Shown here: positions 35,890 to 43,906 of the stretch, piece after piece
How positions within the stretch are numbered: position 1 is the stretch's first letter
Layout of the letters: every line of letters begins with the position of its first letter
Assembly: GCA_024398435.1 (NCBI GenBank)
Contig: JAKSJD010000011.1
Location: 1-64,000, forward strand
Length of the DNA stretch: 64,000 nucleotides
Reading direction: 5' to 3'
Source of the DNA: Bacteroidaceae bacterium
GTDB lineage: Bacteria > Bacteroidota > Bacteroidia > Bacteroidales > Bacteroidaceae
Notes under the pieces: generated by a model
What the model saw: only the letters and a program-made list of their open reading frames with translations
Database searches by the model: none
Told to the model about the DNA's origin: nothing
Program-made: the position numbers and the translations under genes

Positions 35890-35977
35890 TGATGTTTTGC
35901 CTCATGTCTTATAATGTTTTGGTATAAACCTTATAATGTTTAGTGCCATTTCTTATAATGTTTTTTGTGTTTCGGGT
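35890..35977. repeat. 22-bp tandem array (TAATGTTTTG...CTTA)
   Basis: Four units at 35890, 35912, 35934 and 35956, each exactly 22 bp. T(A/G)ATGTTTTG and CTTA are constant; the middle (CCTCATGT, GTATAAAC, TGCCATTT) changes in each unit. Confidence 0.75.
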
Positions 35978-36018
35978 TGGGCGTTGCAAGTTTTGCTGTC
36001 GAAAAATAAAGATTTTCG

Positions 36019-36343
36019 CAAAAACCTGTCAGCCTGTCAGTTTTTGCCTCTAAGTCTTTGTAATATAACAACTTAAGTGGCTGACAGGTTCCACTAAACC
36101 TGTCAGTAACCTGTCAGCCATCCTTCAGCTTATTTCATTCCTTTTCCAACAGTTTTCTGCACCATTTCAACAAATCATTCAAATTCCTTTGCTAAAATAA
36201 ATGAATAATTCCTATAATTTATCAATATTACAGCTGACAGGTTACTGACAAGTTGCTGACAAGTTTTTATCAACCTGTCAGCCATCTAATTTGCAGATAC
36301 ATAGACAGTTATATCCTTAAACTGACAGGCTGACAGGTTTTTG
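36019..36343. repeat. CTGACAGG/CCTGTCAG array with 25-bp terminal inverted repeats
   Basis: The ends 36019-36043 and 36319-36343 are perfect 25-bp inverted repeats, each made of two abutting octamers (CCTGTCAGCCTGTCAG and its complement). Inside are further octamers at 36081, 36099, 36110, 36234 and 36274, plus two CTGACAAG variants at about 36246-36264. Several pair up as inverted repeats. It may be a binding-site array, a replication or transfer site remnant, or a MITE. It marks the left boundary of the accessory region. Confidence 0.8.
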
Positions 36344-36378
36344 TAAAATTCTTTTTTCACGAGAAAAAACATGTACTA

Positions 36379-36461
36379 CCCTAGAAAAAGTTGAATGGAT
36401 TTGTACTATAAGCCTGGGGCTGGTTGAATGAATTTTGCCTTGTCCCTAGACTTGGTTGAAT
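36379..36461. repeat. Three CCCTAG-N5-GTTGAAT direct repeats
   Basis: CCCTAGAAAAAGTTGAAT (36379), CCTGGGGCTGGTTGAAT (36413) and CCCTAGACTTGGTTGAAT (36444), spaced about 32 bp apart, between the CTGACAGG array and the NrtR promoter. Confidence 0.55.
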
Positions 36462-36566
36462 ACACGGTCACGAACTTATGTCGCTATTCAGTGGCTTATT
36501 GTTCGGTGAAATTTTCCATGCAGCTAAGGTAAAAATCAATAAACAAATACAAATAAACGCTGTAAT

Positions 36567-36581
36567 GTGTAAATTTTACAC
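36567..36581. promoter_or_regulatory. Operator 1 of the NrtR-type regulator
   Basis: GTGTAAA-T-TTTACAC, a perfect 7-bp palindrome, centred 53 bp (about five helical turns) upstream of operator 2. Confidence 0.6.
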
Positions 36582-36612
36582 AAAAATATTTGGTAGTTTC
36601 AACTTAAATTTA

Positions 36613-36620
36613 TAACTTTG
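36613..36620 (+). promoter_or_regulatory. Promoter -7 box of the Nudix/ADP-ribosylglycohydrolase operon
   Basis: TAACTTTG, exact consensus, 25 nt before the ATG at 36646. Its last base is the first base of operator 2. Confidence 0.65.
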
Positions 36621-36634
36621 TGTTAAAATTACAC
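36620..36634. promoter_or_regulatory. Operator 2, covering the transcription start
   Basis: GTGTTAAAATTACAC, an imperfect version of operator 1 with the same GTGT-N7-ACAC frame. A bound protein would cover the start site, consistent with repression; the binding protein is inferred to be the adjacent regulator. Confidence 0.55.
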
Positions 36635-36645
36635 AACTATCAGTT

Positions 36646-37338
36646 ATGGAAGAATTAAAATATCATTATAAGTATCCCCATCCGAGTGTGACAACAGACT
36701 GTGTCATCTTCGGATTTGACGGAGTAGAATTAAAGGTTTTACTGATTGAGAGAGGAGTAGAACCGTTCAAGGGACGGTGGGCATTTCCTGGTGGATTCAT
36801 AAAGATGGACGAGTCTGCAGAGGAAGGAGCCTTGCGCGAATTGCAGGAGGAAACAGGACTGACAGGAGCGTACATCAAGCAGTTCCATGCTTTCACAGAT
36901 CCTAATCGTGATCCTCGTGAGCGAGTAATCACCATAGCCTATTATGCACTTGTGCGCATACAGGATGTGAAAGGAGGCGATGATGCAGCCAAGGCACAAT
37001 GGTTTGATTTGGATGAAGTGCCTGCTCTTGCCTTCGACCATGACAGAATACTCCGTAATGCGATGCAAGAGCTTCGCAAGCAGATACATTTCGAGCCGAT
37101 AGGTTTTGAATTGTTGCCAGAGAAGTTCACTATGTCAGCCCTTCAGCATCTATATGAAGCCATCCTAGATGTGAAGTTCGACCGCAGGAACTTCAGCAAG
37201 AAGATGCTTCACTTTGGACTTCTTGACCTGTTGGAAGAGAAGGCAAAGGTAAGCCAGGCGAAGGAATCAGTTCTTTACACCTTCAATGCGGAAAGGTACA
37301 ACGAGATGAAGCAAAAGGGATTTAGATTAGAATTTTAA
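36646..37338 (+). CDS. NrtR-type transcriptional regulator with an intact Nudix domain
   Basis: A 230-residue protein. N-terminal Nudix domain (~8-140) with VTTDCVIFGFDGVELKVLLI and a complete Nudix box running from GGFIKMDE to RELQEETGL. C-terminal winged helix (~150-220, LPEKFTMSALQHLYEAIL and RNFSKKMLHFGLL), the NrtR layout. NrtR proteins sense ADP-ribose or phosphorylated ADP-ribose and repress NAD-related genes. Many have a decayed Nudix box; this one keeps every consensus residue, so hydrolysis may persist. Two palindromic operators flank its promoter. The next gene starts 11 nt downstream. Confidence 0.88.
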   Translation: MEELKYHYKYPHPSVTTDCVIFGFDGVELKVLLIERGVEPFKGRWAFPGGFIKMDESAEEGALRELQEETGLTGAYIKQFHAFTDPNRDPRERVITIAYYALVRIQDVKGGDDAAKAQWFDLDEVPALAFDHDRILRNAMQELRKQIHFEPIGFELLPEKFTMSALQHLYEAILDVKFDRRNFSKKMLHFGLLDLLEEKAKVSQAKESVLYTFNAERYNEMKQKGFRLEF

Positions 37339-37349
37339 TCAAAATAAAT

Positions 37350-38702
37350 ATGATAGGAAGTATTATAGGTGACATTGTAGGTAGTGTCTATGAGTTCACA
37401 TACCAGAATATAAAGACGAAGGACTTCCCTTTGTTTTCAGAACAAGGAAACTACACAGATGACAGCATCCTCACAGTAGCAACAGCCGACTGGTTGTTGC
37501 ATGGAGGAAATATAGCAGAGTATTACAGCAGATACGGAGCAAAATACCCTAGGCCGATGGGAGGATATGGAGGCAACTTCCAATTGTGGATTGCACGATC
37601 CAGTGTCCGAGGAGACTATAGCCCATACAACAGCTGCGGCAACGGAAGTGCCATGCGAGTTGGACCAGTAGGATGGGCATTTGACACTAAGGATGAGACG
37701 CTAGCCGCTGCGAAGGTCTCTGCCGAGTGTACCCACAACCATCCAGAAGGCATCAAGGGCGCACAGGCTATAGCACTCTGTATCTTCATGGCAAGAAAAG
37801 GTTTTGACAAGGATACAATACGTAAGGAGGTTGAAGAGCAGTTCGGTTACGATTTGAACTTCACTTGCGACGGTATCCGCGACAGCTATACATGGGGCGG
37901 TACTTGCCAAGACAGCGTTCCGCAAGCCATTGTAGCCTTTCTAGACGGAAATGATTTTGAAGATTGCATACGCAACGCCATCAGCATAGGCGGTGACAGC
38001 GATACCATCGGCTGTATCACTGGAAGCATAGCTGAAGCGTTCTATGGTGTACCAAATGTTATTAGAAAGAAGGCGTTAGAATATCTCCTAGAAGAACTGA
38101 AAAAAGTACTTGTTGAATTTGAAAATATATACAAGCCACTAATTATGAAAGAAAATAATGAAATCAGCCCATTCGAGTTTCAAAAGAATATAATTGAAGA
38201 TTATGAAAATGTCAGAGATGCACAGCTGTATTTCTCAACACATGGAAGAACCGGTACTCTGGAAGGTAGGACCACACCGAAAAATATCAGAGAGTTGAAA
38301 GAAAACGAGGTATTTGTCTTCGGAAGCAATGCCAAAGGATATCATGGTGGTGGAGCCGCTGCTTTTGCATTGAATCACTTTGGAGCAGTATGGGGACAAG
38401 GTGACGGAATTCAAGGGCAAAGCTATGCCATCAGTACCATGGAAGGACTGATTCGCACAGCACGCAATATTAACAGATTTATTAAATATGCGCATGATCA
38501 TCCGGAAAAGAGGTTTTATGTAACTGCCATTGGATGCGGCATTGCAGGATATACGCCATTGCAGATTGCGCCTTTGTTTGAAAGAGCGTTAGTATTACCT
38601 AATGTGTTTTTGCCAGAAATATTCTGGGAATACTATTGGATAACAGGCGAACATCAACCAGAATATTTCACACCCGACGATAGTTGGAAGATGTGGAACT
38701 AG
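37350..38702 (+). CDS. ADP-ribosylglycohydrolase fused to a macro-like (A1S_2505-type) domain
   Basis: A 450-residue two-domain protein. Residues 1-265 are an ADP-ribosylglycohydrolase of the DraG type: GSIIGDIVGSVYEF, the metal-binding YTDDSILTVATADWLL, SCGNGSAMRVGPVGW, HNHPEGIKGAQA and SIGGDSDTIGCITG; both metal sites look intact. After a charged linker, residues ~315-450 (ENEVFVFGSNAKGYHGGGAA, GQGDGIQGQSYAIST, FYVTAIGCGIAGYTP) resemble the phage A1S_2505-like family, whose glycine loops recall macro domains. It should remove ADP-ribose from a target; the second domain may bind the product. Coupled to the NrtR-type gene. The domain naming of the C-terminus is from memory of the family pattern. 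Confidence 0.82.
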   Translation: MIGSIIGDIVGSVYEFTYQNIKTKDFPLFSEQGNYTDDSILTVATADWLLHGGNIAEYYSRYGAKYPRPMGGYGGNFQLWIARSSVRGDYSPYNSCGNGSAMRVGPVGWAFDTKDETLAAAKVSAECTHNHPEGIKGAQAIALCIFMARKGFDKDTIRKEVEEQFGYDLNFTCDGIRDSYTWGGTCQDSVPQAIVAFLDGNDFEDCIRNAISIGGDSDTIGCITGSIAEAFYGVPNVIRKKALEYLLEELKKVLVEFENIYKPLIMKENNEISPFEFQKNIIEDYENVRDAQLYFSTHGRTGTLEGRTTPKNIRELKENEVFVFGSNAKGYHGGGAAAFALNHFGAVWGQGDGIQGQSYAISTMEGLIRTARNINRFIKYAHDHPEKRFYVTAIGCGIAGYTPLQIAPLFERALVLPNVFLPEIFWEYYWITGEHQPEYFTPDDSWKMWN

Positions 38703-39101
38703 CTTTAAAAGAACCATTTTTTGATAAAGACTAGGCAGGTAATATCATTCCCATTCTTCCTGATTATAGCGAAGGTCGGTGTAAATGTCCGTAACAATCT
38801 GGAAGTATGCACAGACGCATCTAGAGAAAAATAGCGATCTATTATCAGCTGTAGCTGTAATCTCTAAACAACGCAGTTGTAAAAGCTACGTTATTTATAT
38901 AAAAATTAGGTGATGCTAAAAAAAAGTTATTGGTTAACGTTATCGTTATCGTTTTTATTTGTATATTTGCAAGTGAAAATTACAAAACGAGTTAGGTTCC
39001 TGTAACTGATCTGGTGAAGTATGATGTATGTGAAGTAAAGGACAGAGCCAAATTCATAGTAGGAATACTTGACTAGACTCGATATTATATAATGTGTAAT
39101 T
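38703..39101. other. Intergenic region before the DUF1848 operon
   Basis: No gene and no clear terminator. From 38931 there is a GTTAAC/GTTATC hexamer run directly before the -7 box at 38962. About 130 nt of leader follow. Confidence 0.5.
38962..38969 (+). promoter_or_regulatory. Promoter -7 box of the DUF1848-helicase-TerB operon
   Basis: TATATTTGCAAG, exact TAnnTTTG, preceded by GTTATCGTTATCGTTTTT hexamers, 132 nt upstream of the first ATG. Confidence 0.55.
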
Positions 39102-40166
39102 ATGGCATCTTGGAAACATAAAAATATTGAGATTGATGGAAGGCTTGTTGAAGCGCAAGCCCCAATCATCATATCTGCAAGTCGTAGTACGGATATTCCG
39201 GCTTTCTATGCTGACTGGTTCTTTTACCGCCTTGAAAAAGGTTATTCCGCATGGACTAACCCTTTCAACGGGGTTAAGTCTTATGTTTCATACGATGAAA
39301 CTAGGTTTGTCGTTTTCTGGTCAAAGAACCCTCGCCCTCTGTTGGAACATCTCCATAAGCTTGAAGAACGTAATATCAAGTGCTACATTCAGTACACACT
39401 TAACGATTACGAAAAAGAACATCTGGAGAAAGTTCCATCTTTGGAGAAACGCATCGAGACATTCAAGTTATTGGTTGAACGCCTCGGAAAAGGTTCCGTA
39501 GTTTGGAGATTCGATCCTATGATCCTCACTGATGACATTTCGGTGGATACACTTCTTTCCAAAGTTCAGAACATCGGCGACCAACTCAAAGGCTACACTG
39601 AAAAACTCGTTTTCAGTTATGCCGACATCGCTCTTTACAAGAAAGTAAAGTCTAATCTTGAAAAGAGTGGTATTCCTTACCATGAATGGACAGAAGAACT
39701 AATGGAAATTTTCGCTCAAAGACTTTCATCCATGAATAAGGAGAGAGAATGGAATTATACTCTTGCCACTTGCGGTGAGAAAATTGACATCAACAAATAT
39801 GGAATTGCACACAATCGCTGTATTGATGGCGACCTCATTACGCGTCTTGCATGGGACGACCCCGTGCTGATGGATTTCATGAAGGTCAAAATTGAGGATG
39901 CCCCAGTTCCTTCACTATTTGGTGACGCCGAGCTTCCACAGGGTGCAATTCATTTACCTCATAATAAATACTTCATCAGCGCACACAAGAAAGATGCAGG
40001 ACAGCGTGAGCTTTGCTGCTGTATGGCAGCCAAAGACATTGGAGAGTATAATACTTGCCCGCATTTTTGCGAATATTGCTATGCAAATACTAGCAAGCAG
40101 TCTGTAGCAAGAAACTACAATTGTCATCAACAGAACCCAAATTCAGAAACAATTACAGGAAAATAA
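39102..40166 (+). CDS. DUF1848 protein with C-terminal cysteine cluster
   Basis: A 354-residue DUF1848 protein. It begins with the family start PIIISASRSTDIPAFYADWF and continues with TNPFNG, FVVFWSKNPRPLLEHL, VVWRFDPMILTDDIS and LATCGEKIDINKYGI, consistent with a barrel-type enzyme fold. Near the C-terminus it has CCCMAAKDIGEYNTCPHFCEYCYAN; the CPHFCEYC part looks like an iron-sulfur site related to radical-SAM motifs but placed at the end. Function unknown. Only 2 nt separate its stop from the helicase start, so the two are co-translated. ADP-ribose and DNA-modification roles are possible by context only. Confidence 0.8.
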   Translation: MASWKHKNIEIDGRLVEAQAPIIISASRSTDIPAFYADWFFYRLEKGYSAWTNPFNGVKSYVSYDETRFVVFWSKNPRPLLEHLHKLEERNIKCYIQYTLNDYEKEHLEKVPSLEKRIETFKLLVERLGKGSVVWRFDPMILTDDISVDTLLSKVQNIGDQLKGYTEKLVFSYADIALYKKVKSNLEKSGIPYHEWTEELMEIFAQRLSSMNKEREWNYTLATCGEKIDINKYGIAHNRCIDGDLITRLAWDDPVLMDFMKVKIEDAPVPSLFGDAELPQGAIHLPHNKYFISAHKKDAGQRELCCCMAAKDIGEYNTCPHFCEYCYANTSKQSVARNYNCHQQNPNSETITGK

Positions 40167-40168
40167 TT

Positions 40169-42817
40169 ATGTCATATGTAGAAGATATAAGGCTCTTAAA
40201 TAGTATTGACGATATAATAGATTATTGTCATAATGCATTGCCAGTAGAATATAAAAGAACCCCTTGGACGCATCCCGAGTTGAATCGTGGCATAGGCCTG
40301 TTAACAAGCGATGTCGCGCTCAATTGCTATATGTCTGCATATGGAGATATGCATGTTGCCAAGTGCCGAGCCGCAATGATGAATTTTCCATTTAATGATA
40401 TCCAAGGAAGTATAGAAATAGTCGACTGGGGATGTGGCCAAGGCATAGGCTCAGCTACTGTAATTGAAGTGCTAAAGCAACGTAATTTGCTTCAATGGCT
40501 TCGTAAGGTAACTCTTATTGAGCCTTCTCGAAGTGCCATCGCGAGAGCAAACGATAATGTCCGTGCACTAACTCACGGCATAGTTGAAATAGACCTGAAG
40601 AATCTTTTTCTTCCATCAAACTGTGTAGCAGAAGAGAAAACACTTACCTCTATTGGATATAAATGTAATAATGTCATCCATGTGTTTTCAAATATTTTGG
40701 ATGTAACTGCTATAGACTTGGGGAAAGTCGCAAGAATGGTGGCGTCTGCACACGGAAAACACTTTGTGCTTTGTATTGGCCCTAAAAATGGTGCTGCGTA
40801 CAGAATTAGTAAATTCTGCTCTGTTTTTGGAGAACAAATGTATTTCAGCCAAATTGATAGTGTTCGTTACGCTCGAACTAAGCGAACTGCACACTCGTAT
40901 TCATGCATGACAAGATGTTTTGAGTACAATGGTGCAACTATTGACCTTAACAGATTAGCTTTGGTGGGTGAGAGTCATGAGGCAATATACCATGAATATG
41001 ATTTACGCTTACAGATTCAAAACCATGTGCTATCACCTCAAAAAGCAAGAATTGCATGGAGATTGGAGAATATTTTGTCTGTGGATGATATTATGTATAT
41101 TGATGCAGTTGTAAATGAAGCAGCTGTTGACTTTATTATAGTCAGACCTAACAAGGGAATTCTTTTACTTAATGTATTCGAGGTAAACCTTAATGAGTGT
41201 AAAATATCGGAAGACAAAAAGAAAATAGACGTAAACGGGCAATTATATCAATCTCCTATTGATCTTATAAACCTTTGTCAATCGAGTATCAAGGATGGTG
41301 TGGAGGAACTTTTGATGAGTACGATTGAGAATACTAAGAACTATAGTCTTATTAAAAAGGTGGTTGTATTTTCGGAAAATACTATTGATGAAATAAAGGA
41401 TTTCTTTGGCCAAAAAGGTAATATAAATAATTTCGCTTTTGTTTACGGCAAGGAGTTTATTGAGAATAGAGACATCTCACAGAATTTATATACTACTATA
41501 GGCTTCCTACGCTCCAACAATGTTTTTGACGATGTGGTTATAAGAAAATTGGCTAAGATAATATCTCCTTCTTGGCATTCTTATCAGGAAGGACGTATTG
41601 ACATGCAACCAATAGGCGCACAGAAGGGACTTTCGGAAAGCAGTGTTACACACCAGAAAATAAGTGGAGTTGCTGGTTCTGGAAAGTCTCAAGTACTTGT
41701 TTTCAGAGCTGTGAATGCTATGAAACGCACTGGAGGTGATGTTTTAGTGTTGACTTATAACATTACGTTAGCAAATTACCTAAAAATGAGACTTTCGGAA
41801 ATTCGAGAAGATTTCTCTTGGGAAAAAATAGACGTCTATCCATATCATCAGTTTTTTAGAATACGGGCCGCAGAATGTCAGTTACATGTTGATTTTGGAT
41901 CATATCAAGACGAATTTTTCTTTGTTAAATCAAGAAACCATAAGAAATATTCTGCAATCTTCGTTGATGAAGTTCAAGACTATACTACGGAATGGCTTCG
42001 CATCGTCATGCAGAATTTTTTATTGGAGCCTAATGGTGAGCTAGTTGTATTCGGAGACCCAAAGCAAAATGTATTTCAACGACCTTTAGGTATAAATGGC
42101 GACATCCGCTTGGGTGTTATTGGAGGACAGTGGAATCGGCAATTAACAACCAGCCGAAGATTTACTAATCCTAGGCTGGCAAATTTAGCAGCAGCATTTC
42201 AAACACAATTCTTTGCAAATCAACCCTGCGATAATATAGTTGTGGAGAATGCTATATCAAACATGTTCAATTTCCAGATACTTTCATATATTGACATAAG
42301 GCAAAATTATTCTTTGGATGTTGTAGTATCTAAAATAATTGACATCATATCTAATGATCAACACGAAGCAAGAGACTTTGTTGTGCTAGCTTCATCAACA
42401 AAATTACTTCGTAGTATTGACACGCTTTATCGCCAAAAAACAAATGAACAAACAGAAAATACATTTATACCAGCCGAAGCTCTTGAACGGTTAAAACAAA
42501 TACATCAAGTAACTGATGAGAGAATGGCTAATTGGAAATTTAATAGGGATTTTGAGGCCCTTGAACGAACAAGAAAGCAATTGTTTACCACTGACAAACG
42601 ATGCTTGAAAATCTCTACCATACAAAGTTTCAAGGGATGGGAAGCTCCTTCCGTTATAGTTATTCTAGAAAGTGACTTTGCTATACATAATACGACATTC
42701 CGTCCAATGTCGCCACAAACAATATATACGGCGATAACTCGTGCTAGAGAAAACATATATATAATTAATATAGGTAATGATACCTATCACAACTTTTTCT
42801 ACAATCAGACATTATGA
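40169..42817 (+). CDS. Methyltransferase / NERD-like / SF1 helicase fusion
   Basis: An 882-residue protein with three parts. Residues ~80-260: class I SAM methyltransferase, motif I EIVDWGCGQGIGSA and VTLIEPSRSAIARAN. Residues ~295-420: a NERD-like nuclease fold (NEAAVDFIIVRPNKGILLLNV) in which the usual E-x-K is not clear (EVN), so it may be inactive. Residues ~490-882: UvrD/Rep-type helicase with Walker A GVAGSGKS (~500), FVDEVQD (~600), GDPKQNVFQRP, TSRRFTNPRL, ISTIQSFKGWEAPSV and YTAITRARENIYI (~855). ATG at 40169 is chosen over a TTG at 40121. It overlaps the TerB-like gene by 4 nt. The base composition is visibly A/T-richer than neighbouring core genes, suggesting transfer. A defence role is inferred. 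Confidence 0.82.
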   Translation: MSYVEDIRLLNSIDDIIDYCHNALPVEYKRTPWTHPELNRGIGLLTSDVALNCYMSAYGDMHVAKCRAAMMNFPFNDIQGSIEIVDWGCGQGIGSATVIEVLKQRNLLQWLRKVTLIEPSRSAIARANDNVRALTHGIVEIDLKNLFLPSNCVAEEKTLTSIGYKCNNVIHVFSNILDVTAIDLGKVARMVASAHGKHFVLCIGPKNGAAYRISKFCSVFGEQMYFSQIDSVRYARTKRTAHSYSCMTRCFEYNGATIDLNRLALVGESHEAIYHEYDLRLQIQNHVLSPQKARIAWRLENILSVDDIMYIDAVVNEAAVDFIIVRPNKGILLLNVFEVNLNECKISEDKKKIDVNGQLYQSPIDLINLCQSSIKDGVEELLMSTIENTKNYSLIKKVVVFSENTIDEIKDFFGQKGNINNFAFVYGKEFIENRDISQNLYTTIGFLRSNNVFDDVVIRKLAKIISPSWHSYQEGRIDMQPIGAQKGLSESSVTHQKISGVAGSGKSQVLVFRAVNAMKRTGGDVLVLTYNITLANYLKMRLSEIREDFSWEKIDVYPYHQFFRIRAAECQLHVDFGSYQDEFFFVKSRNHKKYSAIFVDEVQDYTTEWLRIVMQNFLLEPNGELVVFGDPKQNVFQRPLGINGDIRLGVIGGQWNRQLTTSRRFTNPRLANLAAAFQTQFFANQPCDNIVVENAISNMFNFQILSYIDIRQNYSLDVVVSKIIDIISNDQHEARDFVVLASSTKLLRSIDTLYRQKTNEQTENTFIPAEALERLKQIHQVTDERMANWKFNRDFEALERTRKQLFTTDKRCLKISTIQSFKGWEAPSVIVILESDFAIHNTTFRPMSPQTIYTAITRARENIYIINIGNDTYHNFFYNQTL

Positions 42818-43146
42818 ATAGTTTTACAACAATAGAAACATATGCTATCATAAAAGTTCTTTCTCATATTATGAAAGCAGATGGTATTATCCATCCTGAA
42901 GAAGAGAAATATATGAATCAGATATATAGTGATTTTTCCATAACAATCAATGATTTGGAAGATATTTCAAACCTCGATGATGTTCAAACGAAACTTATTA
43001 TCAGTGTAATGTCTGATGAAAAAAAGGATAGAGCTCTTGGCTTATTCGTTGGAATGGCTGAAGCGGATGGCTATTTTCACCCCATGGAGAAGGAAATCTT
43101 AAATGACATCTTTATTGATGATTATGCAAATGGTGATTTGAAATAA
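42814..43146 (+). CDS. TerB-like protein
   Basis: A 110-residue, acidic, all-helical protein with the two-fold TerB pattern: HIMKADGIIHPEEEKYMNQI in the first half and GMAEADGYFHPMEKEILNDI in the second. TerB domains bind metal and occur in tellurite-resistance and several anti-phage gene sets. The ATG overlaps the helicase stop (ATGA), tying its expression to the fusion protein; a regulatory or adaptor subunit is the likeliest role, by inference. Confidence 0.8.
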   Translation: MNSFTTIETYAIIKVLSHIMKADGIIHPEEEKYMNQIYSDFSITINDLEDISNLDDVQTKLIISVMSDEKKDRALGLFVGMAEADGYFHPMEKEILNDIFIDDYANGDLK

Positions 43147-43182
43147 TTAGTCTTTATTGTTTGTTCATGATAAAAAGTACCA

Positions 43183-43875
43183 TTGTTTAATAGAGAAAAA
43201 GAAACGAAGATTAAAGATTTCAACAAATTAATTGCAGAAGTTAATAAAAATATTATGATACCAGGTCCTCCCCAAATTCTTACCTGCCCATTCTGTGGCG
43301 GCGAGAAACAAATTATGTCTCTTATTTCCGGCAACACATTTGGTGCCGAGTTGTGGTCGGACAATAAACAGATTGCCCCAATGCTACCTAACATCTCATA
43401 TATTCAGAAGTGTCCGCATTGTGGAAAGTATTATATCCTTAGTAGGCAAGAACCGAATTTTGATAGGGATGGTGATTCCTTTGAAACTGGAGAACTGAAT
43501 TTTGAAGAAACCAAAGAAGCATATGAGCAACTGTCTAATGAAGGATTCCGAACTCATGGTGAAGAAATCGAGGTGAGATTAATGCTGTTCCACGCCTTGA
43601 ACGATTGCTATGGCCGAACTTTGCTGGGCTTTGATGGCTGTGAAGATGACTGGAACCTGTTTGTTGAGCAAGGGAAATGGCTTATTGAGCATGCTATTGC
43701 CGATAATGTGTTGAAAGCTGAGTTTTATCGCGAAATCGGTGAGTTTGACAAAGCCAGTGAATTACTCGTTGGGGTAGTGCCTGATGATGATTTCATTAGA
43801 GAATTTGCTGAGAAGATAAAGGAAAGAATCAAGCTTAAAGATAGTAAAGTTTTTATTATCAGCGGAGAAAAGTAA
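43183..43875 (+). CDS. Hypothetical zinc-ribbon protein
   Basis: A 206- to 230-residue protein. It has two zinc knuckles, CPFCGG and CPHCGKYY, about 40 residues apart, forming one zinc ribbon, then a helical C-terminal half (EVRLMLFHALNDCYGR, KAEFYREIGEFDKASELLVG) resembling TPR-like helices. Start: TTG at 43183 is the longest; ATG at 43255, just before the zinc ribbon and after an A-rich stretch, is at least as good. It lies 36 nt after the TerB-like gene and 31 nt before the next. Function unknown. Confidence 0.7.
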   Translation: MFNREKETKIKDFNKLIAEVNKNIMIPGPPQILTCPFCGGEKQIMSLISGNTFGAELWSDNKQIAPMLPNISYIQKCPHCGKYYILSRQEPNFDRDGDSFETGELNFEETKEAYEQLSNEGFRTHGEEIEVRLMLFHALNDCYGRTLLGFDGCEDDWNLFVEQGKWLIEHAIADNVLKAEFYREIGEFDKASELLVGVVPDDDFIREFAEKIKERIKLKDSKVFIISGEK

Positions 43876-43906
43876 TCATTTTAAAGTCATCTAAAATAGC
43901 AAAAGA

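Larger units (their letters stand above)
35564..36018. other. Intergenic region left of the CTGACAGG array
   Basis: Contains the ~105-nt rlpA leader and promoter, a CCGAACCGCGG palindrome near 35863, and a 22-bp array. No gene is seen over more than 1 kb up to 36646. Confidence 0.5.

Noticed and set aside
35564-36018. Left attachment site matching the 3' end of tRNA-fMet
   Set aside because: I looked for TGCGGAGATTGG or a close variant left of the island and did not find one, so tRNA-targeted integration is not demonstrated.
35890-36343. Possible CRISPR array
   Set aside because: The 22-bp units and CTGACAGG octamers are far too short and irregularly spaced for repeat-spacer structure, and no cas gene is present in the window.
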